Shown: positions 23,458-30,627 of the stretch, one piece after another
Position numbering within the stretch: position 1 is the first letter of the stretch
Layout: each line of letters begins with the position of its first letter
NCBI GenBank assembly: GCA_964619265.1
Contig: CAZUCE010000045.1
Location: 1 to 30,627, forward strand
Direction: 5' to 3'
DNA from: CAZUCE01 sp964619265
Lineage (GTDB): Bacteria > Planctomycetota > UBA1135 > GCA-002686595
Length of the DNA stretch: 30,627 nucleotides
Program-made: the position numbers and the translations under genes
The notes under the pieces: model-generated
Seen by the model: only the letters and a program-made list of their open reading frames with translations
Databases searched by the model: none
Told to the model about the DNA's origin: nothing

Positions 23458-25305
23458 CTACCAGATCGCGACCTCGTCCGTAGTCACACCCAAGGGCGTG
23501 TACGGAGGGAGGTTCGCGAGGTTGTTGAAGCCCGTGTCGTAACTCCAGTCCCGGACCGGAGCGGTGTATCGATCGCTTCCGTACTTCCAAGCGCCTGTGG
23601 CGCGCTTGCTCTCCCAGAGGTTCACGAACGAGCCCACGATGGTCGCGTCCTTTCCGCTCCACTTTTCATGGAACCGCGGAAGGTTCTCGAGGCCCCCGCT
23701 GTAGGCGCCGGATTCTGTGGCCACGTTGCCGGTGACGATCGCAACGTTGTAGGTGGTGTCGCTGGCATTCGGCAGCGACCCCGGCGACTTCGTGTTGTCC
23801 CAAGCGTTGGAGAGCAAGTTGACGGCATCCCCGATAACCGAGGCTCCGACCTTGTTAACCGTGTTGAAGTCACCTTGGACATACACAGCCCCTTCGGTCA
23901 CGACAGTCAACTTCCCAGCCAGCTCTTGACCGTTGAAGACGTGAATACCACCGGTCTTGGTGCCTTCGCCTGAGTCCATGTGAGCCGCATAGATCAGCCC
24001 ATTCGGCGGAAAGTGTCCACTCGCGTTGAGGGCGGCCAGATCCAGGCTCACGATCTCGACATTTTCGGACGAACTGTCCGCCTGGCGGGCGTCGTAGATC
24101 TCATCGACGGTAAACACGCCCGACAGTTCTGAAGTCAGGTCTGCTCCGCCAATCGCGGTAATTTGCAGCTCGCCACTGGTGTCCACCAACACCTGAATCC
24201 CGGCTTGCTCATGGTAGAAGCCCTTGCCGTAATCGCCGGTTCCGGGGGTCACCGCAACGTACTGTCCCAGGGACTCATCGAATGTCCAGTTCCCACCGGT
24301 CCCCGCCTCGAGTTCCTCGAATTTTTCAATCGAGCCGATCTGAGGCGCCACGGACTCCTCGATGCCGTGATCTCCGGTTAGGACCGTATGCCCATCACCG
24401 CCGGTGTAACCATCGGGCGGGCCCCAGGTCTCCAGTGCACCCAACACGAACGGCGCGTATTCGCCAAGGTCAGAGAAGTCCCCGTCCCCGTTGGCGTCCC
24501 AACCGAGTTCGAAGGTCGAGTCGTACGCCGACAGATTGGTGAGGTCCGAAGACCAGACTCCCTCGCTCCACATATCGAGTAGCGAGGGCATGTTCACGAA
24601 CTCGGCCGGCTCAGACGCGTCGAACGGGTTGGCGACCCACTTGCGAACTTCGACGGTGCCGCTCGATCCCAAGGGATTGAATTTTCTGTAGCGAAGAATA
24701 TCACCCACGGCTCGCAGGTAATTCGAGTCGACCCGCAGTGTGCTGGATCCGGTATTCAAGTACATGTCGCGATTCGAGTGGACACGGCCACCTAGCGTCA
24801 TATCCGGACCCGGGTGAACCTCGAGTTCGTTGGCGTAAAACACAGCGTACTGAAACAACGGCGTCGCTTCGGCATTGACCAGCTTATGAGCGGTCACCTG
24901 GCTGCCGTTCTCCTCGACCGTCGCCTCAAGGATGTAACCGATCCACCAGGTCTGAATCCCAGCGGGGTCGGTCAACGCCTCCACATGGCCTGATGGCTGC
25001 ACCGATACGTCGACCATTGACCCACCGACCTCGACTTGGTACTGGCTGTCCGGAGGCGTCCACTCCGCAATCCCGCTTAGAACCTCGCGCTTAGCGATTT
25101 CCACCGCGCCTTCGGCCACATAGCGAGCCTCGGTCCCGAATCGTTGGACACTGGCGACCTGGTGAGTCGAATCAGCCAGAGTGAGCATCACCCCAACCAT
25201 TGCCGCAGTCGCAAACACGGTAATGACCGTGGCCGCCATGGCGAGCCCGGTTTGTGAATCGCCAGCGAACTTTGCTCTGGCTTGGATTGGTTTCCTGATC
25301 TTCAT
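23458..25305 (-). CDS. PilX-like pilus/secretion-associated protein
   Basis: The N-terminus is pilin-like without the usual Glu5: a short basic leader, then TGLAMAATVITVFATAAMVGVML, and a following ARYVAEGAVEIAKREVL helix with the AE pair typical of PilX-type proteins. At 615 residues it is far longer than classical PilX (about 150-200). The large remainder is beta-rich, with GGRVHSNRDMYLN, NGLIYAAHM and GAVYVQGDF, as in long PilX-like surface proteins. A calcium-type loop DANGDGDFSD lies near residue 275. It is probably anchored in a type IV pilus or type II secretion-like filament. It follows the PilW-like gene by 18 bases, with a good GGAGG before ATG 25305, and ends at a strong terminator. 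The family call is moderate. Confidence 0.72.
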   Translation of the reverse strand: MKIRKPIQARAKFAGDSQTGLAMAATVITVFATAAMVGVMLTLADSTHQVASVQRFGTEARYVAEGAVEIAKREVLSGIAEWTPPDSQYQVEVGGSMVDVSVQPSGHVEALTDPAGIQTWWIGYILEATVEENGSQVTAHKLVNAEATPLFQYAVFYANELEVHPGPDMTLGGRVHSNRDMYLNTGSSTLRVDSNYLRAVGDILRYRKFNPLGSSGTVEVRKWVANPFDASEPAEFVNMPSLLDMWSEGVWSSDLTNLSAYDSTFELGWDANGDGDFSDLGEYAPFVLGALETWGPPDGYTGGDGHTVLTGDHGIEESVAPQIGSIEKFEELEAGTGGNWTFDESLGQYVAVTPGTGDYGKGFYHEQAGIQVLVDTSGELQITAIGGADLTSELSGVFTVDEIYDARQADSSSENVEIVSLDLAALNASGHFPPNGLIYAAHMDSGEGTKTGGIHVFNGQELAGKLTVVTEGAVYVQGDFNTVNKVGASVIGDAVNLLSNAWDNTKSPGSLPNASDTTYNVAIVTGNVATESGAYSGGLENLPRFHEKWSGKDATIVGSFVNLWESKRATGAWKYGSDRYTAPVRDWSYDTGFNNLANLPPYTPLGVTTDEVAIW

Positions 25306-25314
25306 GACCTCGTC

Positions 25315-25319
25315 CCTCC
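25315..25319 (-). promoter_or_regulatory. Ribosome binding site of the PilX-like gene
   Basis: GGAGG on the minus strand lies nine bases before ATG 25305. It is stronger than the sites of neighbouring genes and fixes this start. Confidence 0.6.
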
Positions 25320-25323
25320 AGGA

Positions 25324-26046
25324 CTAGAAGCTGTCCCCATTTCTCAATCGCACCAGCGTTTCGGCTTGGGATCGCGTTTCGAACCCCTTCTCGTTCACGC
25401 TGTAAAACCACATCCGGACGCGAACCGCGCCCAGAGGAACTTCAAGGGGACCTGCGGTTTGCGCCGTGTCAAACACGATTCGCTCCACGTCTCGCGCGAT
25501 GGCGCGTGAATCGCCACCAGCTACCGTCCGGAAGAGCGCATTGCGGCCGTCGGCCTGCGTCCGAACCGAGTAGGAAATCGTCTCGGCCTCCTCCCAGCGC
25601 AACACCGGCTTGGGATCGGCGTCCCAGTCGATATCGGGGATGCCGTCGTTGTTGGCATCCGCATAGCGAACAAAGATCAGCCCACGGTCGGATCCGAACG
25701 CCGGATCCTGGGGGGCCACGTTCTTGACCACGCTCGGATGGGAGTGATCTCCGTGATATCCCGCGGGCGCCACACCATCATCGATCAAAGCGGGAAAGGC
25801 CCGGCCGTCGCCCAAGGTGACGAAACCTGATGTTCGCAGCTCCTGTGTGATGCGATTCATGGCCCGCTCGACCGAGTGCTGAATGTCGGTCTCGGCGGTC
25901 CCCACATTGGTCATGTTCTGCATTGAAGACGTCGACTCCAAGATCGCGCCGAGCATCAAGGCAAGCACAAGCATGCCGATCGAGGTCTCGAGCAGCGTGA
26001 GCCCGGATTGCGCGCCGAACTTCGAATTTATCGTTCTGAGCTTCAT
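25324..26046 (-). CDS. PilW/GspJ-like minor pseudopilin
   Basis: This 240-residue protein has a class III prepilin signal. A basic leader ends in Gly, then LTLLETSIGMLVLALMLGAIL, with Glu at position 5 after the cleavage site. The prepilin peptidase would cut between Gly and Leu. The C-terminal domain is longer than in major pilins, as in PilW and GspJ minor pilins. It holds an Asp/Asn-rich loop (DANNDGIPDIDWD) that resembles a calcium-binding EF-hand/TSP3-type loop. It follows the PilV-like gene by 10 bases and precedes the PilX-like gene by 18. It should form part of the initiating tip of a type IV pilus or T2SS-like pseudopilus. Confidence 0.85.
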   Translation of the reverse strand: MKLRTINSKFGAQSGLTLLETSIGMLVLALMLGAILESTSSMQNMTNVGTAETDIQHSVERAMNRITQELRTSGFVTLGDGRAFPALIDDGVAPAGYHGDHSHPSVVKNVAPQDPAFGSDRGLIFVRYADANNDGIPDIDWDADPKPVLRWEEAETISYSVRTQADGRNALFRTVAGGDSRAIARDVERIVFDTAQTAGPLEVPLGAVRVRMWFYSVNEKGFETRSQAETLVRLRNGDSF

Positions 26047-26056
26047 GCTGATTGAG

Positions 26057-26473
26057 TCAGCGCACCATGGCGGAAGAGAGGTCCAAGCTGCGGCGCCGGC
26101 CTTCGAAGTCGGTCCACGAACAAATCAGAGTGACCTGCAACACGTCGGGGACCAGCCCGCCTACCAGATTCGTGTAATCGGGAACGATCTGTTGATCGAT
26201 GAGGTGCAAGGAGTCAAAGCCGGGCAGCGGCTGATCGGGCGGAAACAGCGCCACGGCGCTATCCGGTCCGCGGGCAACGATCGACTCCATCGCCGCCGCG
26301 AGGTCCATTACAGCAAACCGCGTTTCATCGCTCGAGGAGATCAGGTTCATCGAGTTCACCTGCCCACTGAATGCGGCCATCACGCCGACCGAGAGGATCG
26401 TTAGCGCGAACATCAGTTCGAGCAGCGTGAATCCTCCCTTTTGGAGCCTTTGCTTGCATGTGCTGGACTTCAT
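26057..26473 (-). CDS. PilV/GspI-like minor pseudopilin
   Basis: From ATG 26473 the product has 138 residues. A basic leader (KQRLQKGG) is followed by FTLLELMFALTILSVGVMAAF, the classical prepilin motif with Glu at mature position 5. The small C-terminal domain fits PilV/GspI-type minor pseudopilins. The frame is open upstream to 26581, but the residues before this Met look like non-coding translation. It leads the three-gene pseudopilin operon. No secretion ATPase, platform protein or prepilin peptidase lies in the window, so assembly parts must be encoded elsewhere. Confidence 0.87.
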   Translation of the reverse strand: MKSSTCKQRLQKGGFTLLELMFALTILSVGVMAAFSGQVNSMNLISSSDETRFAVMDLAAAMESIVARGPDSAVALFPPDQPLPGFDSLHLIDQQIVPDYTNLVGGLVPDVLQVTLICSWTDFEGRRRSLDLSSAMVR

Positions 26474-26755
26474 AGCGTTCCGAATCTCGACTTCCCTAGC
26501 CCTAAGTGCAGCCACGACCCCACACCAAAGCCTCGCCTGGTGTCCTGTTCGCGCTCCATTGCCGAGCGGAGCCTTCCCCACAATCGACTTCCTCTGTCCC
26601 CCTCGCGGCGCCTCCGAGGAGCACTCTCCGCTGGGCCCTATTCGGCATCAGGGAAATCGAACCTAAAATTCAATTCCCAAAAACTCCGCCAAGCACCGTT
26701 CGGCCCCGAGCTCCATTCCGCTAGGCGACCCTTACCCGAATGCGTCCCCGAGCCT
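26474..26755. promoter_or_regulatory. Intergenic region upstream of the pseudopilin operon
   Basis: These 282 bases separate the penicillin-acylase stop from the PilV-like start. A conspicuous AT-rich patch at 26655-26685 stands out in the GC-rich surroundings. On the minus strand it reads TTGGCG, 18 bases, TTTTAG, a weak promoter-like pair about 190 bases before the start. No clear terminator is seen after the acylase gene. Confidence 0.3.
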
Positions 26756-29092
26756 TCAAGGCTCCGGAACCAACTTCCAGGTCGCTCGCCCCCCGTCGTT
26801 CGCTGTGGCCAGCCCAGCTCCCGGAGTCGCAAGCTCGCCCGAGAGCCAACCCTCGAACTGATCGAAGGCGTGCGAGGAGCGCGGGTGCTCGGACTGCCCG
26901 CCGGGCATCGTCCACCAAAGTTCCTTGGAGCCTCCCGGTTCGGCGATCAGCCGCATCGAAGCTCCCCCGGTCGCTCGCGCCTCCGAGCCGGATCCCTCCA
27001 GCCACACGGCGAGCGGACTGGACCAGTGGCCGTCCGCCCGCAACTCAGCATCCGGGAGGCCTGGCCCCAGGAGGGGGCCAAGACCTGGAATCGAACGGAG
27101 CGACGATTCGATCGCCCACGAGGGGCGCAGGTCGATCCGCCTCGCGCGATGCTGGTCCGCGACAGCCCGCGCGCGAGCTACCGCGCGTTCCAAACGCTCG
27201 CGAAGCCGCCCTTGCGGATCTTCCTCGCCGGCCAATCCAGACCAATCCGCCTGGGCGGTTCCCTCCAAGATCGCCAACACCAGGCGGTCCCGGCGACGCT
27301 CGCTCGGCGGCACCAGGCCAGCAGCCGCGAAGCGCGCTCGTCCCAGCTCGTCCCACAAGGCTGCTGAGAATTCGCGAAGGACATCGGCTTGCGCGCCGCG
27401 CACGCGAGACGTCCCATCGGCCAGTCCCAGCCGAACACGCAACTCTTCCCCCCCGAGTCGCTCCTGCGCGGCCGCCAGCAGGGCGTCGAAGAAGGGAGAG
27501 CCCACATCGAGCGCCAACTCGGCCGCCCCGCTGGGTGTCCAGTCACTGGCCGCAGCGATCCTCCGGCTAAGTTGATCCCGGCGCGAGGGATGTGCGAAGC
27601 GCCCGGCAACCGGCGTTCGATCCCCCAGCACGTCGTCGTTCGCACTGACCAAGTAACCCTCGGGTCCAGCCCTGCGCTCTGGCCGGTCTCGCTCGGGCAA
27701 CCAGCCCTCCCAAGCACCTGTGGCGAGGCCGGTGGGCAGCAGACCTTGCCCCGAGCGGCGCAGGGGCAACTTGCCGATCACCACGTGGCGCAGCTCGCCG
27801 CTCGATTCGGCCACGATCAAGTTCTGGCACGGGCCCGCGAAGTGCTCGAGCGCCGCCGCACATCCCGACCAATCCGGCGAAGACCCAAGTTCGAGGAACA
27901 GCCGAAGCGGATCGGAAGGCTCAAGGGCGGTCCAAGCCAGGCTAACCGCCGGGCGCCCGGAGCTGGGCTGGCTGAACGGTCCCAGGTCGCTGCGCAGGAG
28001 CTCCACCTCACGCGACTTGCCAAACCGTACGTGGAAGACCTCCGTGCGCCGCTCCAGCGGCTGCCAAGCGCCTGCGCGCCTCACCGAGCCGGTCTCCGCG
28101 TCATATGTTTCGACGAACAGGTCGTCCACGTCGAGCTGGCCGTAGGTCACCCCAAACGCCCGGTGCTCGCCGCGTCCGATCACCACGCACGGCAGTCCCG
28201 GCAAGGTCATGCCCGAAGCCTGATACTCGGGGCAATCCAGGATGACCCCATACCAGGTGCCTGGCAGGCCGAGCCCCAGATGCGGATCGCTCCCTAAAAT
28301 CGGGATCCCAGCAGCGGTTCGGTCGGCTCCGATGGCGAACGCATTGCTGCCCCCTCCCAACCGGTCTGCAAAACTCGCGTCCGGGGCGGCCTCCACCGGA
28401 CTCCCAGCGTCTTCGGGTTCGTTCGCGACGAGCCACTCCCTGAGCGCCGGGTCGAGCTCGATCGGCGCCCCGTCCGCCAAATCGGAAAGAGCCTTGGGGC
28501 CGAGCGTTCGCAACACATCCAAACGCCACCAATCCGCGTCGCTGGGCCCGTCGAGCCGCAGGGCCATGAGCCCCGCAATCAAAAGCGGATCGGACGGTTC
28601 CCAGGGCTCCAAGGGTCCCATCACGCGCGCCAGGAGCGAGGGTTTGCGCTGGTCCGAACCGAACCATGCGTTGACGCCACGAACGTAGCCCTCAAGCCAC
28701 GCACGACTGCGCGGGGAGGAGAGCTCCAAGGACTCGCGCGCCACGCGATCCAAGTCGTAGCTGCGCAGCCGCAGGTCGAACCCGAGCAGCCCCGATCCAA
28801 GCTTCTCGGCGAGTCGCCCCGTCGCGGCCAGCTTCGAGACGTGCAACTGAACCGGCCGATCGCGTGCGTGAAGAAACCCGATCGCCGCGGCCAGGTCGGC
28901 CTCGTTCTCGGCTCGCACCACCGGAATCCCCCGTTCGTCGAAATCGATCTGAACCTTGGCCGTGAGCCCGGGAATTTCCAGTTGCCCTCCCGCCGGCGGC
29001 ACGCCCTGCCGGAAGGCCAAGACGCCCAACATGCCCGCGATCACCACGAAAAGGGCCAAGGCGAGAAGCACTCGCCGCAGGAAGCGCCTCAA
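26756..29092 (-). CDS. Penicillin acylase family (S45) Ntn hydrolase
   Basis: This 778-residue precursor of the penicillin amidase family has an N-terminal hydrophobic anchor at about residues 7-28 and is likely exported. The autocatalytic cleavage site is Gly248/Ser249 in GGGSNAF, giving an alpha part plus spacer of 248 residues and a beta chain of 530 residues, normal for the family. Other conserved elements are ILGSDPHLGLGLPGTWY, YGQLDVDDLF, the QNLIVAE block with the probable oxyanion Asn, and SANDDVLG. The usual HGP segment reads LGP here (SDLGPFSQ). Known members deacylate beta-lactams or acyl-homoserine lactones; the substrate is not predictable. The start, ATG 29092, overlaps the upstream stop as ATGA. 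Confidence 0.9.
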   Translation of the reverse strand: MRRFLRRVLLALALFVVIAGMLGVLAFRQGVPPAGGQLEIPGLTAKVQIDFDERGIPVVRAENEADLAAAIGFLHARDRPVQLHVSKLAATGRLAEKLGSGLLGFDLRLRSYDLDRVARESLELSSPRSRAWLEGYVRGVNAWFGSDQRKPSLLARVMGPLEPWEPSDPLLIAGLMALRLDGPSDADWWRLDVLRTLGPKALSDLADGAPIELDPALREWLVANEPEDAGSPVEAAPDASFADRLGGGSNAFAIGADRTAAGIPILGSDPHLGLGLPGTWYGVILDCPEYQASGMTLPGLPCVVIGRGEHRAFGVTYGQLDVDDLFVETYDAETGSVRRAGAWQPLERRTEVFHVRFGKSREVELLRSDLGPFSQPSSGRPAVSLAWTALEPSDPLRLFLELGSSPDWSGCAAALEHFAGPCQNLIVAESSGELRHVVIGKLPLRRSGQGLLPTGLATGAWEGWLPERDRPERRAGPEGYLVSANDDVLGDRTPVAGRFAHPSRRDQLSRRIAAASDWTPSGAAELALDVGSPFFDALLAAAQERLGGEELRVRLGLADGTSRVRGAQADVLREFSAALWDELGRARFAAAGLVPPSERRRDRLVLAILEGTAQADWSGLAGEEDPQGRLRERLERAVARARAVADQHRARRIDLRPSWAIESSLRSIPGLGPLLGPGLPDAELRADGHWSSPLAVWLEGSGSEARATGGASMRLIAEPGGSKELWWTMPGGQSEHPRSSHAFDQFEGWLSGELATPGAGLATANDGGRATWKLVPEP

Positions 29093-29640
29093 ACCGAAAC
29101 GGTCCCGCTAGAGGCGGCGGCCAGCACTTCGCGCGCAAGCTCCAGGTGATGTAGACCGTGCAGCCGAGCGAAGCGCAACCACTGGGCCGCGGACAGCGGT
29201 CCCAGCTCCTTGTGGGGAATCCCGCCAGGAACGCGGGTGAGCGTGGGGAGATCCGGAGTTAGCTCGTTCAGCGCGGCCGCGCCCGAAGCCATGGTCTCGC
29301 GCACGATCTCGAAGTTCGGTTTCTCCGGTGGACGCACCGTTCGCGGACTCTGTCCCACGCCGCGCGGCATGAAGTCCCAGTTCAGAATCAGGTGGCCGAG
29401 AAACGTCGGCGCCGAAGTTCCCTGAATCCAAGCGCTCTCACCGGCGATCAGCATTCGCACGTTGCGCAGCGCGAGTTCATTGGCCAGGAACACATGAAAG
29501 AGCTGTCCCAACGCCGACCAGCCGGAGACCTCCGGAGTGACCTGGCGCAGGTGTTGCTCGGGCTGCTCCAGGAGCTCACCGGCCGCGACATAGAAGTCTT
29601 GCAGCCGAGCGGCATCGCGCTTGGGTTCGACCAAGTACAT
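29089..29640 (-). CDS. DinB-fold protein
   Basis: The 183-residue product fits the DinB/DUF1569-like four-helix bundle superfamily. It has an early helix with LGQLFHVFLANELALR, and near the end LHGLHHLELAREVL, the two histidine sites that usually hold a metal ion; the central part reads ILNWDFMPRGVGQSP. Members include metal-dependent thiol transferases, but many have unknown roles. It starts at ATG 29640, sharing one base with the thioredoxin stop (TGATG), and its stop overlaps the acylase start, so the three genes look translationally coupled. The link in function to its neighbours is unclear. Confidence 0.72.
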   Translation of the reverse strand: MYLVEPKRDAARLQDFYVAAGELLEQPEQHLRQVTPEVSGWSALGQLFHVFLANELALRNVRMLIAGESAWIQGTSAPTFLGHLILNWDFMPRGVGQSPRTVRPPEKPNFEIVRETMASGAAALNELTPDLPTLTRVPGGIPHKELGPLSAAQWLRFARLHGLHHLELAREVLAAASSGTVSV

Positions 29641-30569
29641 CAGACAAACAGCGCCATCTGGAGTTTCCGCCGATAGTCGTTCGTCCGCTGATCCTCGGGG
29701 CCGAGCACGTCGAAAACCGACAGCATGCCCCGGCGTGCTGCTTCCTCGCCGTGCGCACGGTCCAGGCGAACCGAGGCCATCAGGGCGGCGAGCGCCTCGT
29801 CGAACTGCCCAGCCCGCGCGAGCGCCATCCCCCGGGCCGTGAGCACTCCGGGATCCTCCGGCTTGCCGGCAAGTTCGGCCTCGGTGCGCTCAAGTTCGCC
29901 GGGCTCCGGCAGGCCCAGGGTCAACCGGGCCGCCAACTCACGGGCGTCCGCTCCTTTGGCACCCTTCTCGCTCAACTGATCGAGCCAGCCCCGTGCGCCA
30001 GCCGCGTCGCTGGTCGACATGGCGATGCGCGCCGCGAGCAACCGGGCGCGATCGAGCTGCTCATCTTTCTCTGGGCCCTCGCCGTCCGCTTCCAACGCAG
30101 CGATCAACTCCCCCAGTCCGGCCAGGGCAGCCTCAGGTTCGCCGGCCGCAGCGATCCGCTCGAGTCCGGTGATCGGATCGGCTTCTTCGGGCCCCTCTCC
30201 CAGAGCTTCCGAACCCGGGGCGGGAATCGCACCGCCGCAGTACGCGTCGAGGAACTTGCGCAACGCCTGTTCGGGCAGGGCGCCCTCCACCTGGTCCACC
30301 AGCTGACCGTCGACGACCATCTTGAGGGCCGGAATGCCCTGCACGCCGAAGGCCTGGGCAAGCCCCTGGTTGGCGTCGACGTCAATCTTGGCCAGCTCAA
30401 AGCGGCCTTCGTACTCGGCAGCGAGCTTCTCAAGGGTCGGGGTCAGGATCTTGCAGGGTTCGCACCAGGCGGCCCACAGGTCCACCAGCACGGGGACAGT
30501 TCGCGATCGTTCGAGGACGTCTTGGGCGAAGGTCTCTTCGGTGACGTCGCGTACGTGAGCTTGGGTCAT
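29640..30569 (-). CDS. CnoX/YbbN-like thioredoxin with C-terminal TPR region
   Basis: This 309-residue cytoplasmic protein has a thioredoxin domain at residues 5-112, with a WCEPC active site (Cys36, Cys39) and cis-Pro80. It is followed by an acidic linker and a helical TPR-like region at about 150-300. This matches the CnoX/YbbN chaperedoxin architecture, which protects proteins from oxidative damage and hands them to GroEL. Both cysteines are kept, so it may be redox-active, unlike E. coli YbbN, which has a single active-site Cys. A GGAG eight bases before ATG 30569 supports the start. It leads an operon with the DinB-fold and penicillin-acylase genes. Confidence 0.88.
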   Translation of the reverse strand: MTQAHVRDVTEETFAQDVLERSRTVPVLVDLWAAWCEPCKILTPTLEKLAAEYEGRFELAKIDVDANQGLAQAFGVQGIPALKMVVDGQLVDQVEGALPEQALRKFLDAYCGGAIPAPGSEALGEGPEEADPITGLERIAAAGEPEAALAGLGELIAALEADGEGPEKDEQLDRARLLAARIAMSTSDAAGARGWLDQLSEKGAKGADARELAARLTLGLPEPGELERTEAELAGKPEDPGVLTARGMALARAGQFDEALAALMASVRLDRAHGEEAARRGMLSVFDVLGPEDQRTNDYRRKLQMALFV

Positions 30570-30627
30570 AAGGGGGGCTCCGGTCGGGCCGCGGAGGCGG
30601 CCGAAGGAGTCAGGGTAGGCTCCAGAC

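Noticed and set aside
1..30627. CRISPR array, insertion sequence, integrase, phage or toxin-antitoxin genes
   Set aside because: I looked for regularly spaced repeats, terminal inverted repeats and transposase-like frames and found none.

Overview
This is a GC-rich bacterial chromosome segment packed with about 24 protein genes. I see no rRNA, tRNA, CRISPR array, insertion sequence or phage gene. Several traits suggest a planctomycete-like lineage: a very large secreted beta-propeller protein with a beta-rich tail, pseudopilin-like proteins, a WalW-type deacetylase, acidic low-complexity proteins, few strong Shine-Dalgarno sites and frequent TTG/GTG starts. This is inference; Myxococcota or Acidobacteriota are not excluded.

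Layout. 1-5100: an AI-2E-family membrane protein (+) faces apaG and a voltage-gated-type ion channel (-). A SAM methyltransferase (+) then overlaps, tail to tail, a four-domain S1 RNA-binding protein (-). 5205-5939: a tandem PilZ protein (-). 6149-13329 (+): a four-gene run of secreted propeller protein, GNAT acyltransferase, membrane-anchored alkaline-phosphatase/sulfatase-fold enzyme and CelD/BcsL-type acyltransferase. The last three look like an envelope glycan or lipid decoration cassette. 16470-13358 (-): a TPR protein, an ABC exporter and a release-factor-like ribosome-rescue protein, the last two overlapping by ATGA. 16964-19503 (+): an OmpR-type response regulator and its histidine kinase, with a possible 11-bp-spaced operator upstream.

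19500-20525 (-): a WalW-like polysaccharide deacetylase that shares a CTAG double stop with the kinase. 20630-22159 (-) and 22376-23356 (+): two unrecognised coiled-coil proteins, divergently transcribed. One is strongly acidic; the other is membrane-anchored. 26473-23458 (-): three minor-pseudopilin-like genes (PilV-, PilW- and PilX-like) ending in a clear intrinsic terminator. 30569-26756 (-): a coupled operon of a CnoX-like thioredoxin, a DinB-fold protein and a penicillin-acylase-family Ntn hydrolase.

The overall theme is cell envelope and surface biology: glycan modification, export, pili or secretion, two-component sensing and c-di-GMP binding, mixed with translation and proteostasis genes. 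Nothing proves a new system. The best leads are the acyltransferase/sulfatase-fold cassette, the pseudopilin trio with calcium-type loops, and the acidic/coiled-coil divergent pair.
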